64,000 nt of DNA, taken from NCBI GenBank assembly GCA_023014365.1, contig JAEBUN010000020.1:558001-622000 (forward strand). Direction: 5' to 3'. Source of the stretch: Lepiota brunneoincarnata (lineage: Eukaryota; Basidiomycota; Agaricomycetes; Agaricales; Agaricaceae). Shown piece after piece: positions 34,875-45,682 of this stretch (position 1 is the first letter of the stretch; each line of letters starts with the position of its first letter). The notes under the pieces were generated by a model that did no database searches, was not told where the DNA came from, and worked only from the letters and a program-made list of their open reading frames with translations. Both the position numbers and the translations under genes were made by a program.

Positions 34875-37800
34875 ATGGCACAGCTGCTCAACGACCAGCA
34901 TGGAAACTACACTCATGATAATCAGACTCAACCCAAGACCGACTCGACCAAAACAGATCTACGGTCCAGACTTTCCAACTTCATCAACAAGGAATGCACC
35001 TTTTATCGAGTCCACCTCACCGCCTTCACGCTCATACCTCTAATTGCTTCGGGGATTTTCTACGCTTCAAATGGGCGGTTTCACATCCAATACCTAGATT
35101 CACTGTTTTTATGCTATTCGGCTATGACAGTTACGGGGCTTACGACGGTGAACCTGTCCACGCTCACAACATGGCAGCAGGTTACTATTTACTTGTTAAT
35201 GATGATGGTGGGTGATCCGTTTTGAAGGAACCTTGAAGAATAACGGGAGGAGCTGAACGACAGGGCGATATCACAACAATTTCATGGATCGTGGTCCTTG
35301 TACGAAAGTCAGTTCATTTCACCTCTCGGTTATTTGCCATCTCAACACTCTTCAAAGACGCTTCTTCCGGAAATACTGTGAATACGTTGTGGCGGAACAC
35401 CGCCAGAGGAAACCCAACCGACCAATGCACCGATCTCGGAGCTCATTCATTAAGAGCATCGCAGCGCCCGCATACCTTGCATCTAAACCGAAACAGCAGG
35501 ACGACCCACAACGAGCATCCCCAACCACAGAAGACGCGACCGGTGGTGGTAGCTCTTACGCCAATAGTGCCATGGCTCCGACCACCCCCCCTCTCATAAC
35601 CACCACGGTCCCAACGCGAAACGCGACGTTGGCGAACGGAGTGCTCGGCCTTACATTCGATACATCGAGTCTCGTAAATCACCGCCAAGTCCAGGGAGAG
35701 GTAGATGTTGTAGGGAAGAACGAGAATCCATTGTTTTCGGTGCCAGGTGTACAATGGACTTCATCACCAATACAAACCACCCCACCCATGGCCTCACCCG
35801 CAACTGAAAGACATAATCACGTAGATTTCGCGTTATCTTCGGGGATGGCATCAAGGACCGGGCGAAATCGTATGTTTGGAATGGACCAAGGTGAGTGACT
35901 TGATCTCCTCGAAGTAAATATGAGCTTGAACCAAGGTGGATATTTGTTACCCAGAACAAGGCACGACTCTCCTCAACCAAAGACTCAGACGTGCCCCGAC
36001 CATCCCGGGCGCACCTTTCCCCCCCACCTCCGCTGATAGTGCCAAGCACCACGGGAATGGTGGTTTTCCCACTCCCTTCCAACTTGTGCATCGGTTCGCC
36101 AAACACGCCACACCGAGAACATATCAGAAGCTTCAGAGAAAGATGACAATACCCAGCACGCGTACTTTAGAAGAGAGCAACACGGCGTACCTGAATTTTG
36201 ATCTGATCACGGGGAGGAATTCGGATTTTCATACGGAGAGTCTGAGCGATGAGCAGCTGGAGGTGTTGGGTGGGACGGAGTATAGGGCGCTGAGGTGGTT
36301 GAGTTATGTTGTACCGCTGGTGAGTACTTAAGTCTCTGGCTGGAGGAGAGTGCATGGCCGGGCTAATGCATCAGATTTTGATCCGTCTAGTATTTCATCG
36401 GTACACAATTATTTGCATTTCTGATTTTTGCACCTTGGCTATCGACGACGACGCAGTACGATAGGGTCTTCGATGCACAACCTCGGTTGGTGAATAAGAC
36501 CTGGTGAGCCTTTGCCCATGGCGACATGCAATAACGTTTTGTTAATTCAATCCTTCTCCAAGGTTTTGTTTGTTCCAGTCAATGGGCGCTTACACAGGTG
36601 GTGGCTTGTCGCTTGTGGATTTGTTAGTACAACATCTCACGATTTATTGAGACCGGGAATTGGCTCATGGTTTACATACAGGGGTATGCTTCCATTCCAA
36701 GAGGCCTATCTAATGATATGCAAGTGGTTCTTGATGCCGAGCTTCATTCAGTCAACTGACAAACGCTCAGTTCCTTTGATTTTTGTGATACTTGCTGGAA
36801 ATCATGCGCTGGTACGGGTCTGTTGGTCCTTTATCCCCGCTTGTCCCTTATTCCGTTTTCAGCCAGTGTTGTATGTAATTATCAAATTAAGCGAGAAAGA
36901 AATAACACATAAATGCACCTGCACGCTCTTAGGTTGCGTCTCGTCGTGTGAGTTTTCATCCTAGTACTAGTCAATATTTCCTTTACTCAGTTCCGAATCA
37001 TCAGCTGGATTTGTTCAAAAATTGTAAGAAAGGAGTCTGATTCCTATGCGGCGCTATCTTTTCTGCTTGATCATCCCCGGAGGTGAGAGATCGGCTCCTC
37101 GACCGTGCAACATGCCCGACGCATCGACTAAACGCATCGCTCCAGGTGCTTTCTTTACCTGTCAGTGCCAAGGCTCCTAGCAAGAACTATGCACTTCTGA
37201 AACTTCAGATTCCAGATTTCCGAGTCACCAGACATGGTTTCTCCTCATCTCGCTCATCGTATTCAGGTAGATCGACGCGAGCCTATGCAGTCCCGCCACT
37301 CATCTATCGTTTAAAGCGCGGTTGAATGGGTATCGTTCGTTGTGCTTAGTAAGTGATTTTAATTTCCCGGTATCGTGCTGGTACAGTAACAGACACGCCA
37401 CTGCTTAATTAGACATTGGCCTAAGTGCCTACGAGCCGTTACCAGTTGGTGTTAAAGTCGTATCTGGGCTTTTTCAGGGAATCGCTGCAAGGGCATCCGG
37501 ATTTTCAATTGTGCCTCTGGCCAGCTTTGCTCCTGCTTTGTTGTTTGTGCCCTTTTCCCATTCCACCGAACCGAGTCTCATTTCCAACTGACAGGTTTTT
37601 GTATGTTGTCATGATGTATATTGCGGTGCGTATGCTTCCACCCATGGCGCCGCTCAAATTTGCTCACGACCCGGCTAGGTCTACCCTGTACGTTCTCGCC
37701 AGGGGGGGGTGTTCGCTTGATAATAGTAATCAATCTGACAGGTGGCCATGAGCATCCGCTCAACCAATGTGTAAGGTTGTCTTTTGGTAGTCATGGACAA

Positions 37801-38511
37801 TAGTTGAACCGACTGCAGGTACGAGGAACGGTCCTTGGGCGTGTACGAAATTCCCCCAGAAGACGAATCCGAGGAGCCACAAGGGCTTGAGAAAATTCGG
37901 GACCGTCGAGAGCGCATCGGAAAATACATTTACTGGCATCTTCGTCGACAAATGTCAATCGGTGTGTGCTGTAGAAGTGGCCGTGGATTGTAGACACACT
38001 AAACGAATAACCAGACATATGGTGGTTGGTTTGGGCCGTGTTCTTCGTTGCTATTGTAGAACGCAATAATCTGATGGATCAAGAAAAGAAGTGGTTCGAC
38101 CTCTTCAGAGTGATATTCGAGCTTGTCTCAGCGTTTGGGGGAATAGGGTTGAGCCTGGGTTTTCCCTCGGTATGCCACTCGCACGCTGTCATGACAGAAC
38201 ATGTCTTACAGCTAATTTTTTTTCCAGGACAACTACTCGTTCGTTGGTGCAATGCGTCCCTTTTCGAAGCTGATTGTTATTGTTGTTATGTGAGTTTTTC
38301 GCATTTTACCCTATTTCCATCGGAACTGAGACCTGTTTGCCTGCACTATAGGCTTCGCGGACGACACAGGGGACTACCTGTTGCTGTGGATAGAGCCATT
38401 GTTCTGCCGAGGGATATGGTCACCCGTCCTCAATGGGATAATAACCCTACGAGTGCGAAAGCGACCGGCTCCACAGAACCACAGCCACTGTTTTCGGACT
38501 TTGGTGCATGA
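34875..38511 (+). CDS. Trk-type potassium transporter
   Basis: A large multi-span membrane protein. The first pore loop carries AMTVTGLTTVNLS, the Trk filter with its conserved glycine. A long hydrophilic loop follows (RKPNRPMHRSRSS to SLSDEQLEVLGG), as in fungal Trk1/Trk2. Later repeats show FCLFQSMGAYTGGGLSLVDLG, FVILAGNHALPVL, HPRRCFLYLFPSHQTW, GIAARASGFSIVPLASFAPA, YVVMMYIA plus VYP, AMSIRSTNV, and FELVSAFGGIGLSLGFPS with the last filter. These proteins take up K+ at the plasma membrane. Reading the conserved sequence requires very small exons: 8 nt (36863-36870), 13 nt (36933-36945) and 9 nt (37679-37687). One intron (36720-36770) has a GC donor. The start at 34875 gives a short cytosolic N-terminus. 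Confidence 0.9.
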
Positions 38512-38711
38512 TCCAGTCCTTTAGAATATAGCGTTTGCTTAGGTCAAGCACAAGATCGATTCCTCACGTGTGAGACTGAGAGTCGACGGATATCCCAACA
38601 AAATCGTATTGGTGAATGTTACACCGAATTTGGTGGCCGAAGGTAGTAAGGGTAACAGTGCGTTGCGTGGGTAGTCGAAAAGATCTCGCTAATAAAAGCA
38701 GCCAGAGTGAC

Positions 38712-40311
38712 CTATTCCATCAGCTCGTCAACTTCCTCGTCACTTTCCTCAACCATATGATCCATGACCATAGATACAGCCATGTCCATAGTTGCCTTTG
38801 ACATGCGAGGTAGTGCGCCAGCACGAAGCAGAGGGTGATGTTTTGGATCGAGCTCTTCCTCTTCACTTTCACCCTCACCGGAGATATCGTCACCACCCTC
38901 CTCGCCTTCATCCTGGTTCTCTTCTTCACTCTCCTCTTCCCCTTCTGACTCCGACTCCTCCGAGATTGGGTCACCATCTGACTGCTCGTCATCTGACTCT
39001 ATAGCAAAATCTTCGTCCGAAGAGTCTGTCTCACCACCGAGCTGGTGGATGGTCAGAGGCCCCTTGGGAATAGTTTCCCCCGCATCCGATTCTTCCACCG
39101 CGGCCATGGTAGATGTACCTCCGTCATTTCCAAATAGATGACGATGCCGCTTGACCCAGAGTTCAATACCCTCCTTCTCTTTTGAATCAACCATCGAAAA
39201 CTCAGTCTCCTCTCCCACATCGTCTTCAGGATTCCTCCACCCTTGTCTCTGCTGACGACTTATTCTTGTCCTTATCTTCAGGAGAACCTGGACGTGTTCT
39301 TCGCGTGAGAATGACGGAACACGTCTTTCCGACTCCTCCAATTATCTTGAGACCTTGTGTCTTCCCTATGAGGTCTTCTACGGACCAAAACTCGCACGGC
39401 TTCGATTCGCCCCACAAGATGCCTTCACGCATGAACCATAGACTACCGAGCTTAGCTGAGCGATACGCTTCGACGCCCGGTATGCCGTCCGGGTTCGCAT
39501 TTTTACCCAAGCTCGGCACTGCGCTTTTGAATAAGTTTAGATCGGGTTCAAGAAGCTGTATACCAAGGTGTGTGATGAACTCGCGCAGAATGGGAAGGGA
39601 TTCACTGCCTTTAGGGTGTGTGGTCGTAGTGGGATTGCCATCGGCGTCATAAGCTGTGGTGTTGAGCGGCACTGTAAGTTTTGCGTCGACACCGAAGATG
39701 ACTTGGGGGCTATCGTCCGTTGTGCCTTTAACTTGCTTTCCTCGGGAGGAGGGCTGGGAATCGGATGAGAGGACGACAACGGTCCAATGAGGTTTCGTTT
39801 TTCCACGTGTGGGAAGAAGGAATGCGCGGCGGAGGACCGAGAGTGGAATGGGAGGAGCTTCTGCCACTTTAGTGGATGTATTAAGCAGCACCACGGCTTT
39901 TTCTCGAATGTTTATATCGACCTTCTTGCGGACTGGGGCAGTGGTGGATATAGGCTGGAGCGTGAATATGGGGCGACCAGGATCCACACCATTGGGAGTG
40001 GGTAAGTCGGAGGATTCAGGCGGGGAGAGGCGGGGGCGTTTTGTGAGAGGGTCAAGCTCGGAATCGTCCAGCGTACGTTTACCGCCAGCAGAGTGGTTGA
40101 GAGAGGACAGTACGGACGCAACGGACGCCTGTTGCGCGGACCATTTTTCTCGTACGTCTGGTGTTGAGTGTGGGGAAGATTCTGCGCCGTTGATTAATCG
40201 GACTAGATTATCCAAGGCGAGGTCGTCTATGGGTGTGCTTCTCAACCCCTGAAGGAGTTTTTCTGGGAGATATGGGCTGATCGCGTGAAAGTAGTTACTG
40301 TTGTGGCTCAT
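38712..40311 (-). CDS. Rtt106-like histone chaperone
   Basis: About 500 residues. One intron of 46 nt (donor after the first base of the Gly codon in TRPG, near 39290) joins the two long frames into a single product. The N-terminal 100 residues are helical and polar. The double PH-like Rttp106 core shows QVIFGVDAKLTVPL, AYRSAKLGSLWFMREGILWG, KTQGLKIIGGVGKTCSVILT and EETEFSMVDSKEKEGIELWV. The C-terminus is a very acidic Asp/Glu/Ser tail of about 130 residues, typical of histone chaperones. Rtt106-family proteins bind H3-H4, especially K56-acetylated H3, and support replication-coupled nucleosome assembly and heterochromatin silencing in the nucleus. A fragment of its 5' end is duplicated at about 43245-43330. 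Confidence 0.88.
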
Positions 40312-41048
40312 GAGTGTAGCGTGAGATAAGGAATCGTTTGAGGTCCGTGCTTCAGGAAATATGAGACTGGGGCTCGAGTGGTGCTATCAGGTCTTTACTC
40401 TCAGGTCCTGAGCTCTGGGTTATCGCAGGGAACTGAGATTCGGATAATATTAGTAGAGCCCCAAGTAGAAACTGGCTATACAGACTTTGGCCACAACTAT
40501 CCCGTGTCCGGATGGAGCAAGTTGCTGAGTTGAATAAACACCAGCTTTGGGGTCACATGATACAGGGTCATCAATGTCCAAAACTGTTAGAGCCAAGGAT
40601 CGCGTTCAGCGAACTGGTTGTGTTTGCAGCCGTGGATCACCACTAACGATTTAACCTTTTGTTTTCGTTCCAGAGTATTACTGGAAACCGGTCACCCGAA
40701 GCATAGGGCTGCTTCTGCCCCTCTGTTCCTCAAAGAAGACTCATGATCGAACCGAAGACCAGGACACCTCAACATCCGGTATTTGTGATAGAAGTCCCAT
40801 CGGCTGTAACGGCTTAGACTTCGAAGCAGATGTTGCACTACCTTCTTTCTCTCTTGAGAACACGCAACCAATTTCGTGGGCCCGCTGCCAGCGAGCTACT
40901 CCCGATAAACTCCTCTGCGGCAGCAAGATCAACTTAATGCTATCCATGCGGATAACTCATCAAAGCTACACTGTTCTTCGAGTCTCATCTGCGCGCCATC
41001 GAACCACCGAGGGGCGTTTACAAGGTTTTGTTTGGCACCTAAACTCCT

Positions 41049-41055
41049 TATTTAA
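41049..41055 (+). promoter_or_regulatory. TATA-like box of decarboxylase-like gene 1
   Basis: TATTTAA lies 38 bp upstream of the ATG. The same box at the same distance is kept in the second copy (43915-43921) while nearby sequence has diverged. Confidence 0.45.
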
Positions 41056-41093
41056 GGCTTCTGTGCTGTGGCTGGATGCGTGTACCCCTCTCG

Positions 41094-42676
41094 ATGCTCA
41101 AGCCATTTTCCCACCTTCTGCTATCAGGGCTTTACGTCCTTAGCTCTCTTTCGAACATAGAGGCCAGAAAATGGCGCGACAGCGGCACCGGGTCTATCGT
41201 GCTTGAGGAGGCTTGGACAGTACCCGAGCTCATCTTCCAGGTCAGGTAAGTCGGCTATTATTCCAGTCCAAGTGAAGGGTGAACCATCCCTGGACCTAGC
41301 AACACTGCTGCAGCCTTAGGTGTGTTCACCACCCTCCCTCCCCTGGCTGCAAAATTGAGTCGCGTTACAGGCGGCACCAACGCAGAGCTAAAGGCAGACT
41401 TGTTGGATATTCATAATCAACGCCTCAGGGACATGGATGAGAACAATATCGACTATGTATCGATCCTTCCACACCGATTAATACTTGCACCTAATTCCTT
41501 TCAAGATGGTAATTTCATGCGCTTCTCCCTGCATCCAAGGCCTATCCGATCCTGCGGAGGCCGAGCGTATGGCGGTGCTTGTGAACAACAGACTCGCGGA
41601 GGCTATTGCCAACAATACTGCTCGGTTCGGCGGCTTTGCTTCGCTATCGATGCACAATGCAACGAACGCAGCCTTAGAGCTCAAGCGTGCCATCGAAGAA
41701 CTCGGCTTTCTCGGTACGTATTTCCCTCCACGGCTGTCCTTCCCCCGGCACCCGTAATGATGTATTTCTGGACGACGCAGGTGCCTTGATTAATGATTAT
41801 CAACAATCAGGACCAGACAATGGTGACCGTCCCTTGATGTGATAATAATAGCGCTAGTACTTACGTTCCCTTCTTTAGCGACTTTGCTTTATTATGATCA
41901 ACCAGAGTATGACGTATTCTGGCGAATGGTCACCGATCTCGATGTCCCCGTATACCTTCACCCGCGCTCCAACATTCCTCTGTTGTTCAATCTCATCGGC
42001 GAGCACGCCCCGTGGCTCAGGGGTCCTGCACAGGAGTTCACAGCGGCTGTGTCTGGTCACGTCCTCGGGTACGTTAATTATCATGACCGCTGCAATAGAT
42101 TTGCTGACTCTCTCCTGTAGACTTTGTACAAATGGTGTTTTTGAGTAACACTTTCTTTTCAGTCAAATTGGGGCACTCCGATAACTATAATATCAGCCGA
42201 TTCCCTAAAGTTAAGCTTATCGTCGGACATCTCGGTGAACGGCTTCCATCTGATTTAGTCCGCATCGATGAGGGTGAGTTATGTCATTGAGTTATTTCTC
42301 CCTTCTTACTCTATGCACATGGGGACGATAGCACTCCAACGCCAGTTAACTCTCGGTATGCCGATGAAACGTAACGCAAGTTCATACTGGCAGACGAACC
42401 TCTGGGAGACGACCTCTGGAAACTTTGCGACGGAACTATTGCAGTTCCATATGAAAACCATCGGACTGGATCGTATCATGTATTCCATTGATTATCCTTT
42501 CGTGAGTATGCTATCCGGTGATACGATCCCAATTAGTTGACGGTCTATCTGTCCAGGTTTTAATACCTAAAGGGGAGGAATGGATTGAAACGTTACCCCA
42601 TGTCCTTAAGAAGAGGGAGCTCGACAGTCTCAAACGTGGCGCTGCAATCAAACTCCTTGGTCTGGATAAGGATTAG
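41094..42676 (+). CDS. secreted amidohydrolase-2 family decarboxylase-like enzyme (copy 1)
   Basis: About nine exons give roughly 370 residues. The N-terminus MLKPFSHLLLSGLYVLSSLS followed by NIEA reads as a signal peptide, unusual for this family. The mature part matches 2,3-dihydroxybenzoate/gamma-resorcylate decarboxylases of the metal-dependent TIM-barrel amidohydrolases. It shows VLEEAW (metal-site Glu), GFASLSMHNATNAALELKRA, GALINDYQQSGPDN, VFWRMVTDLDVPVYLHPR (metal His), TNGVFDRFPKVKLIVGHLGE (metal His), LWETTSGNFAT and DRIMYSIDYPF (metal Asp). The expected role is non-oxidative removal of CO2 from a hydroxybenzoate, or hydrolysis of a related ring acid. The substrate is not known. All four metal ligands are present and all frames join, so the copy looks functional. 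Confidence 0.87.
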
Positions 42677-43239
42677 CCAATGACCCTGGGATTCAAATTT
42701 TGTATCGAATACTATACAATGTTGAATTAAGGCTTCTGGTTTCGTAGTCCTGAATCAGCCGTGAGGTAATTGGGGGAAATGAGATTGACTAATCTATCGA
42801 CCCTGGCAATCACTATTAGATGTGGAAGCTAAGTCGCTTTTAGTTCTGCATATATGAGGGCCGGTCACATACAGATAAAACGCGATACCCGGTGCACTAT
42901 CGACAACCCATGCGATGGTAATAATATGAAAGAAACAATAATTAGTGCTATAGATCTGCGTGGGCAATTGCACTCGGCTTGCGAGCCGGCTGCCACCCAC
43001 GGCTAACAAAAGCTGGTTTCGGTCGCCGGCCAAACGTTGACCAAAACACGGTGGGTTTAATAACCATTCAAATCGTCGGTTAGCCCCCAACAGTTTGAAT
43101 TTGACACCTCGGCCGCCACAGAAATATTTTGCCTTTGGATTGAAGACCCAAGACCTAAGGTGGGCCCACGTATTATTTGCTTCGCGGAAACCTTCTCGTC
43201 TCGTGAAGGAGTGAACACGGCCTCTGTAGTAGGGGTACC
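42677..43239. other. spacer between duplication units
   Basis: About 560 bp with no coding similarity. It separates the stop codon of decarboxylase copy 1 from the duplicated rtt106 5' fragment. Confidence 0.35.
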
Positions 43240-43244
43240 ACAAC

Positions 43245-43330
43245 CCGTATGAACTTCCCAGTTCCTGAAGGAGTTTCTCTGGACAATATGGGCGGATGGC
43301 ATGAAGTAATTACTATTGGGCCCGCGAGTA
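43245..43330 (-). pseudogene. rtt106-like 5'-end fragment
   Basis: This aligns with the first codons and 5' flank of the intact rtt106-like gene (40240-40325). The blocks cctgaaggagttt and atatgggc are shared. The ATG is lost and no downstream coding sequence follows, so it is a dead fragment carried along by the duplication. Confidence 0.65.
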
Positions 43331-43914
43331 CAGTGTGGGATGAGAGTTCCTCCCAAATCGGGAGAACCATACTGCCAAGAGAATATGGGGCCAAGACTCG
43401 TACTGCTATTCATGAATTTACTCCCAGATCCTGAACCTCGGATTATCGCAGTGCCCTGGGACTTAGATAATGTTAAGCAGCTACCTGTCGGAACGAGGAC
43501 GTCCTTTTCTGACATTCAAAGGGCAGACCGGGGATCACATCGATCACATTCAAACAGAGTAACTTCCGCCAGGTGACATGCGTCAGCTCGGCTACTCAAG
43601 CTCCACATCTCTGCCGTGTAGAGCAGCTTCACAATCTGTTCTTACTGTTCGGACCTGAGGTATAAGGCCTTCCTTCCTCAAAAAAGACTAATTACAGTCC
43701 CGAAGACTAGGATAACACATTCTCTTGAGAACAGACGGCCCTATTCACAGGACTCCTTGCTTCCCGTAAAATTCTCACCACTGCTGGGATAAAATTAGTG
43801 TGAAAGACGTGGAATAACTTACCAGTCCCAGCCAGTTTCCCTAGATCCTATGCGCACGTTGTAGGTCACTTGGACGCGTATCCCCCCAGGTTGAAAAACC
43901 TTCCAGAGATCACT

Positions 43915-43921
43915 TATTTAA
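43915..43921 (+). promoter_or_regulatory. TATA-like box of decarboxylase-like gene 2
   Basis: TATTTAA sits 38 bp upstream of the ATG, matching the position of the box in copy 1. Confidence 0.45.
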
Positions 43922-43959
43922 AGCTTCTGTGCTGGCTCTGCATGTGCGCACCGTTCTTG

Positions 43960-45539
43960 ATGCTCAAGCCATTTACCAATCTTCTGTGGTCAGGCCTCTG
44001 TGTCCTCATTTCTCTTTCAAACACCCAGGCCAGAAAATGGCGCGATAGCGGCACAGGGACTATCGTGTTAGAAGAAGCTTGGACGATACCCGAGCTCATC
44101 TTCCAGATTGGGTGAGTTGACTACCTACGTTCTCATGTAGTAAACAGTGAGCGAACCATGAACGGATGCAACTAGAAATACTACCGCAGCCTTGGGTGCG
44201 CGCACCATTCGTCCTGTCCCGGTTGCAAATTTGACTTCTGATACAGGAGGCACCAACGCCGAATTAAAGGCTAACTTGCTGGATATTCATAATCAACGCC
44301 TCAGAGACATGGATGAAAACAATATAGATTATGTACCAATCCCTTCTTATCGTTAAACCCTTGCACCTAACTCGTGCCAAGATGGTGCTTTCATGCGCTT
44401 CTCCTTGTATCCAGGGCATATCTGACCCCGCCGAAGCTGAGAATATGGCGGTGACCGTAAACAACAGACTTGCAGATGCCATTTCCAACAATACCGCTAG
44501 ATTTGGCGGTTTTGCGTCTTTGTCGATGCATAATGCAACTAATGCGGCCCTGGAACTCAAGCGCGCGGTTCAGGAACTCGGCTTTCTCGGTTCGTATCCT
44601 TTTGTAGCTCCCTGGCCCTTGTGGTGACGAGTTCCTGGATGATGCAGGCGCTTTGGTCAATGACTATCAACAATCAGGACTGGATAATGGTGATCATTAC
44701 GCTTTCCCTTTTGACTGCGATAATGATATATTTCCTTTAGCAACGTTGCTCTATTATGATCAACCACAGTATGATGTGTTCTGGAAAATGGTCACCGATC
44801 TCGACGTCCCCATATACTTTCACCCCCGCTCCAATATTCCTCAGCTGTTCAATCCCATCGATGGGCATGCTCCGTGGCTCAGGGGTCCTGCACAGGAGTT
44901 CGCAGCAACCCTGTCCAATCACATCCTCGGGTATGATAGATAATTGTCACTGCTCCAGTGGATTAACTGACACACTCATATAGACTTTGCACAAATGGGG
45001 TTTTCGAGTAAGGCTTTCTTCTCAATCGAAATCGGACACTTGAATAACCATAACACCAGCCGGTTCCCCAAGGCCAAGATCATCGTTGGGCATCTTGGTG
45101 AACGCATTCCATCTGATTTAGTCCGCATTGACGAGCGTGAGCCATTGTATTTGGCTTCGTCACTTGTGTTCCTAGCTCACGTGTGGACTATAGAACTTAT
45201 GCGCCAATTAGATCTTGGTATGCCGATGAAGCGCAATGTAAGCTCATACTGGCGAACCAATATCTGGGAAACAACCTCTGGAAACTTTGCCACCCCCCTG
45301 TTGAAGTTCCACATGGAAACCATTGGGTTGGATCGCATCATGTACTCTGTTGACTACCCTTTCGTGAGTGCCATTTCCGATTGTATGGTTCTGGTGCATT
45401 GACGGAGCATGTTGTCTAGGTGGCGATACCTGAAGGAGAAGCATGGGTCAAGACGTTGGATCGTGTCTTTATAAAGAGAGAGCTTGATAGTCTCAAACGC
45501 GATGTTGCGATTAGAGTCCTTGGTCTTGACAAAGACTAG
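43960..45539 (+). CDS. secreted amidohydrolase-2 family decarboxylase-like enzyme (copy 2)
   Basis: Paralogue of the gene at 41094-42676 with the same introns. Its hydrophobic N-terminus (MLKPFTNLLWSGLCVLISLS, then NTQA) again reads as a signal peptide. Conserved marks are VLEEAWTIPELIFQ, GFASLSMHNATNAALELKRA, GALVNDYQQSG, VFWKMVTDLDVPIYFHPR, TNGVFDRFPKAKIIVGHLGE, IWETTSGNFAT and DRIMYSVDYPF, so the metal ligands (Glu, two His, Asp) are retained. Differences from copy 1 concentrate just after the first intron (GARTIRPVPVANLTSD), a surface segment. Both copies look intact, which suggests selection for dose or for slightly different substrates. Confidence 0.87.
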
Positions 45540-45682
45540 GCACGCCTATAGGGCGAGAGGAAAGAAATAAAGATAAAGATAATAAAGATCACATGATTGA
45601 CGGAAGATAGCCGATTCGCTACAGGCCATTTGAGCACGCGTTACCAGATATGTCACAGGTCAGCCATTCGCGCTAAACCACC

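Larger units (their letters stand above)
40236..42676. repeat. tandem segmental duplication, unit 1
   Basis: The unit runs from the 5' end of the rtt106-like gene through its upstream region and the first decarboxylase-like gene. It is diverged but clearly alignable with 43240-45539: the same block order is seen, including CTGAAGGAGTTT of the rtt106 start region, ATCGCAG before the promoter, TATTTAA, and every exon of the decarboxylase. The rtt106-like gene is complete only in this unit. Confidence 0.8.
43240..45539. repeat. tandem segmental duplication, unit 2
   Basis: A diverged second copy of the 40236-42676 unit. Its left end is a broken piece of the rtt106-like 5' region. On the minus strand a frame still reads NSNYF, as in the start of the intact gene, before diverging. 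Upstream sequence and decarboxylase copy 2 follow in the same order and orientation. Confidence 0.8.

Noticed and set aside
39226..39341. frameshift in the rtt106-like gene
   Set aside because: The two frames are joined by a 46-nt GT-AG intron that restores the conserved sequence, so no frameshift is needed.
43057..43515. 152-codon minus-strand frame as a new gene
   Set aside because: Part of it is the duplicated rtt106 5' fragment; the rest has no similarity and crosses promoter-like sequence.
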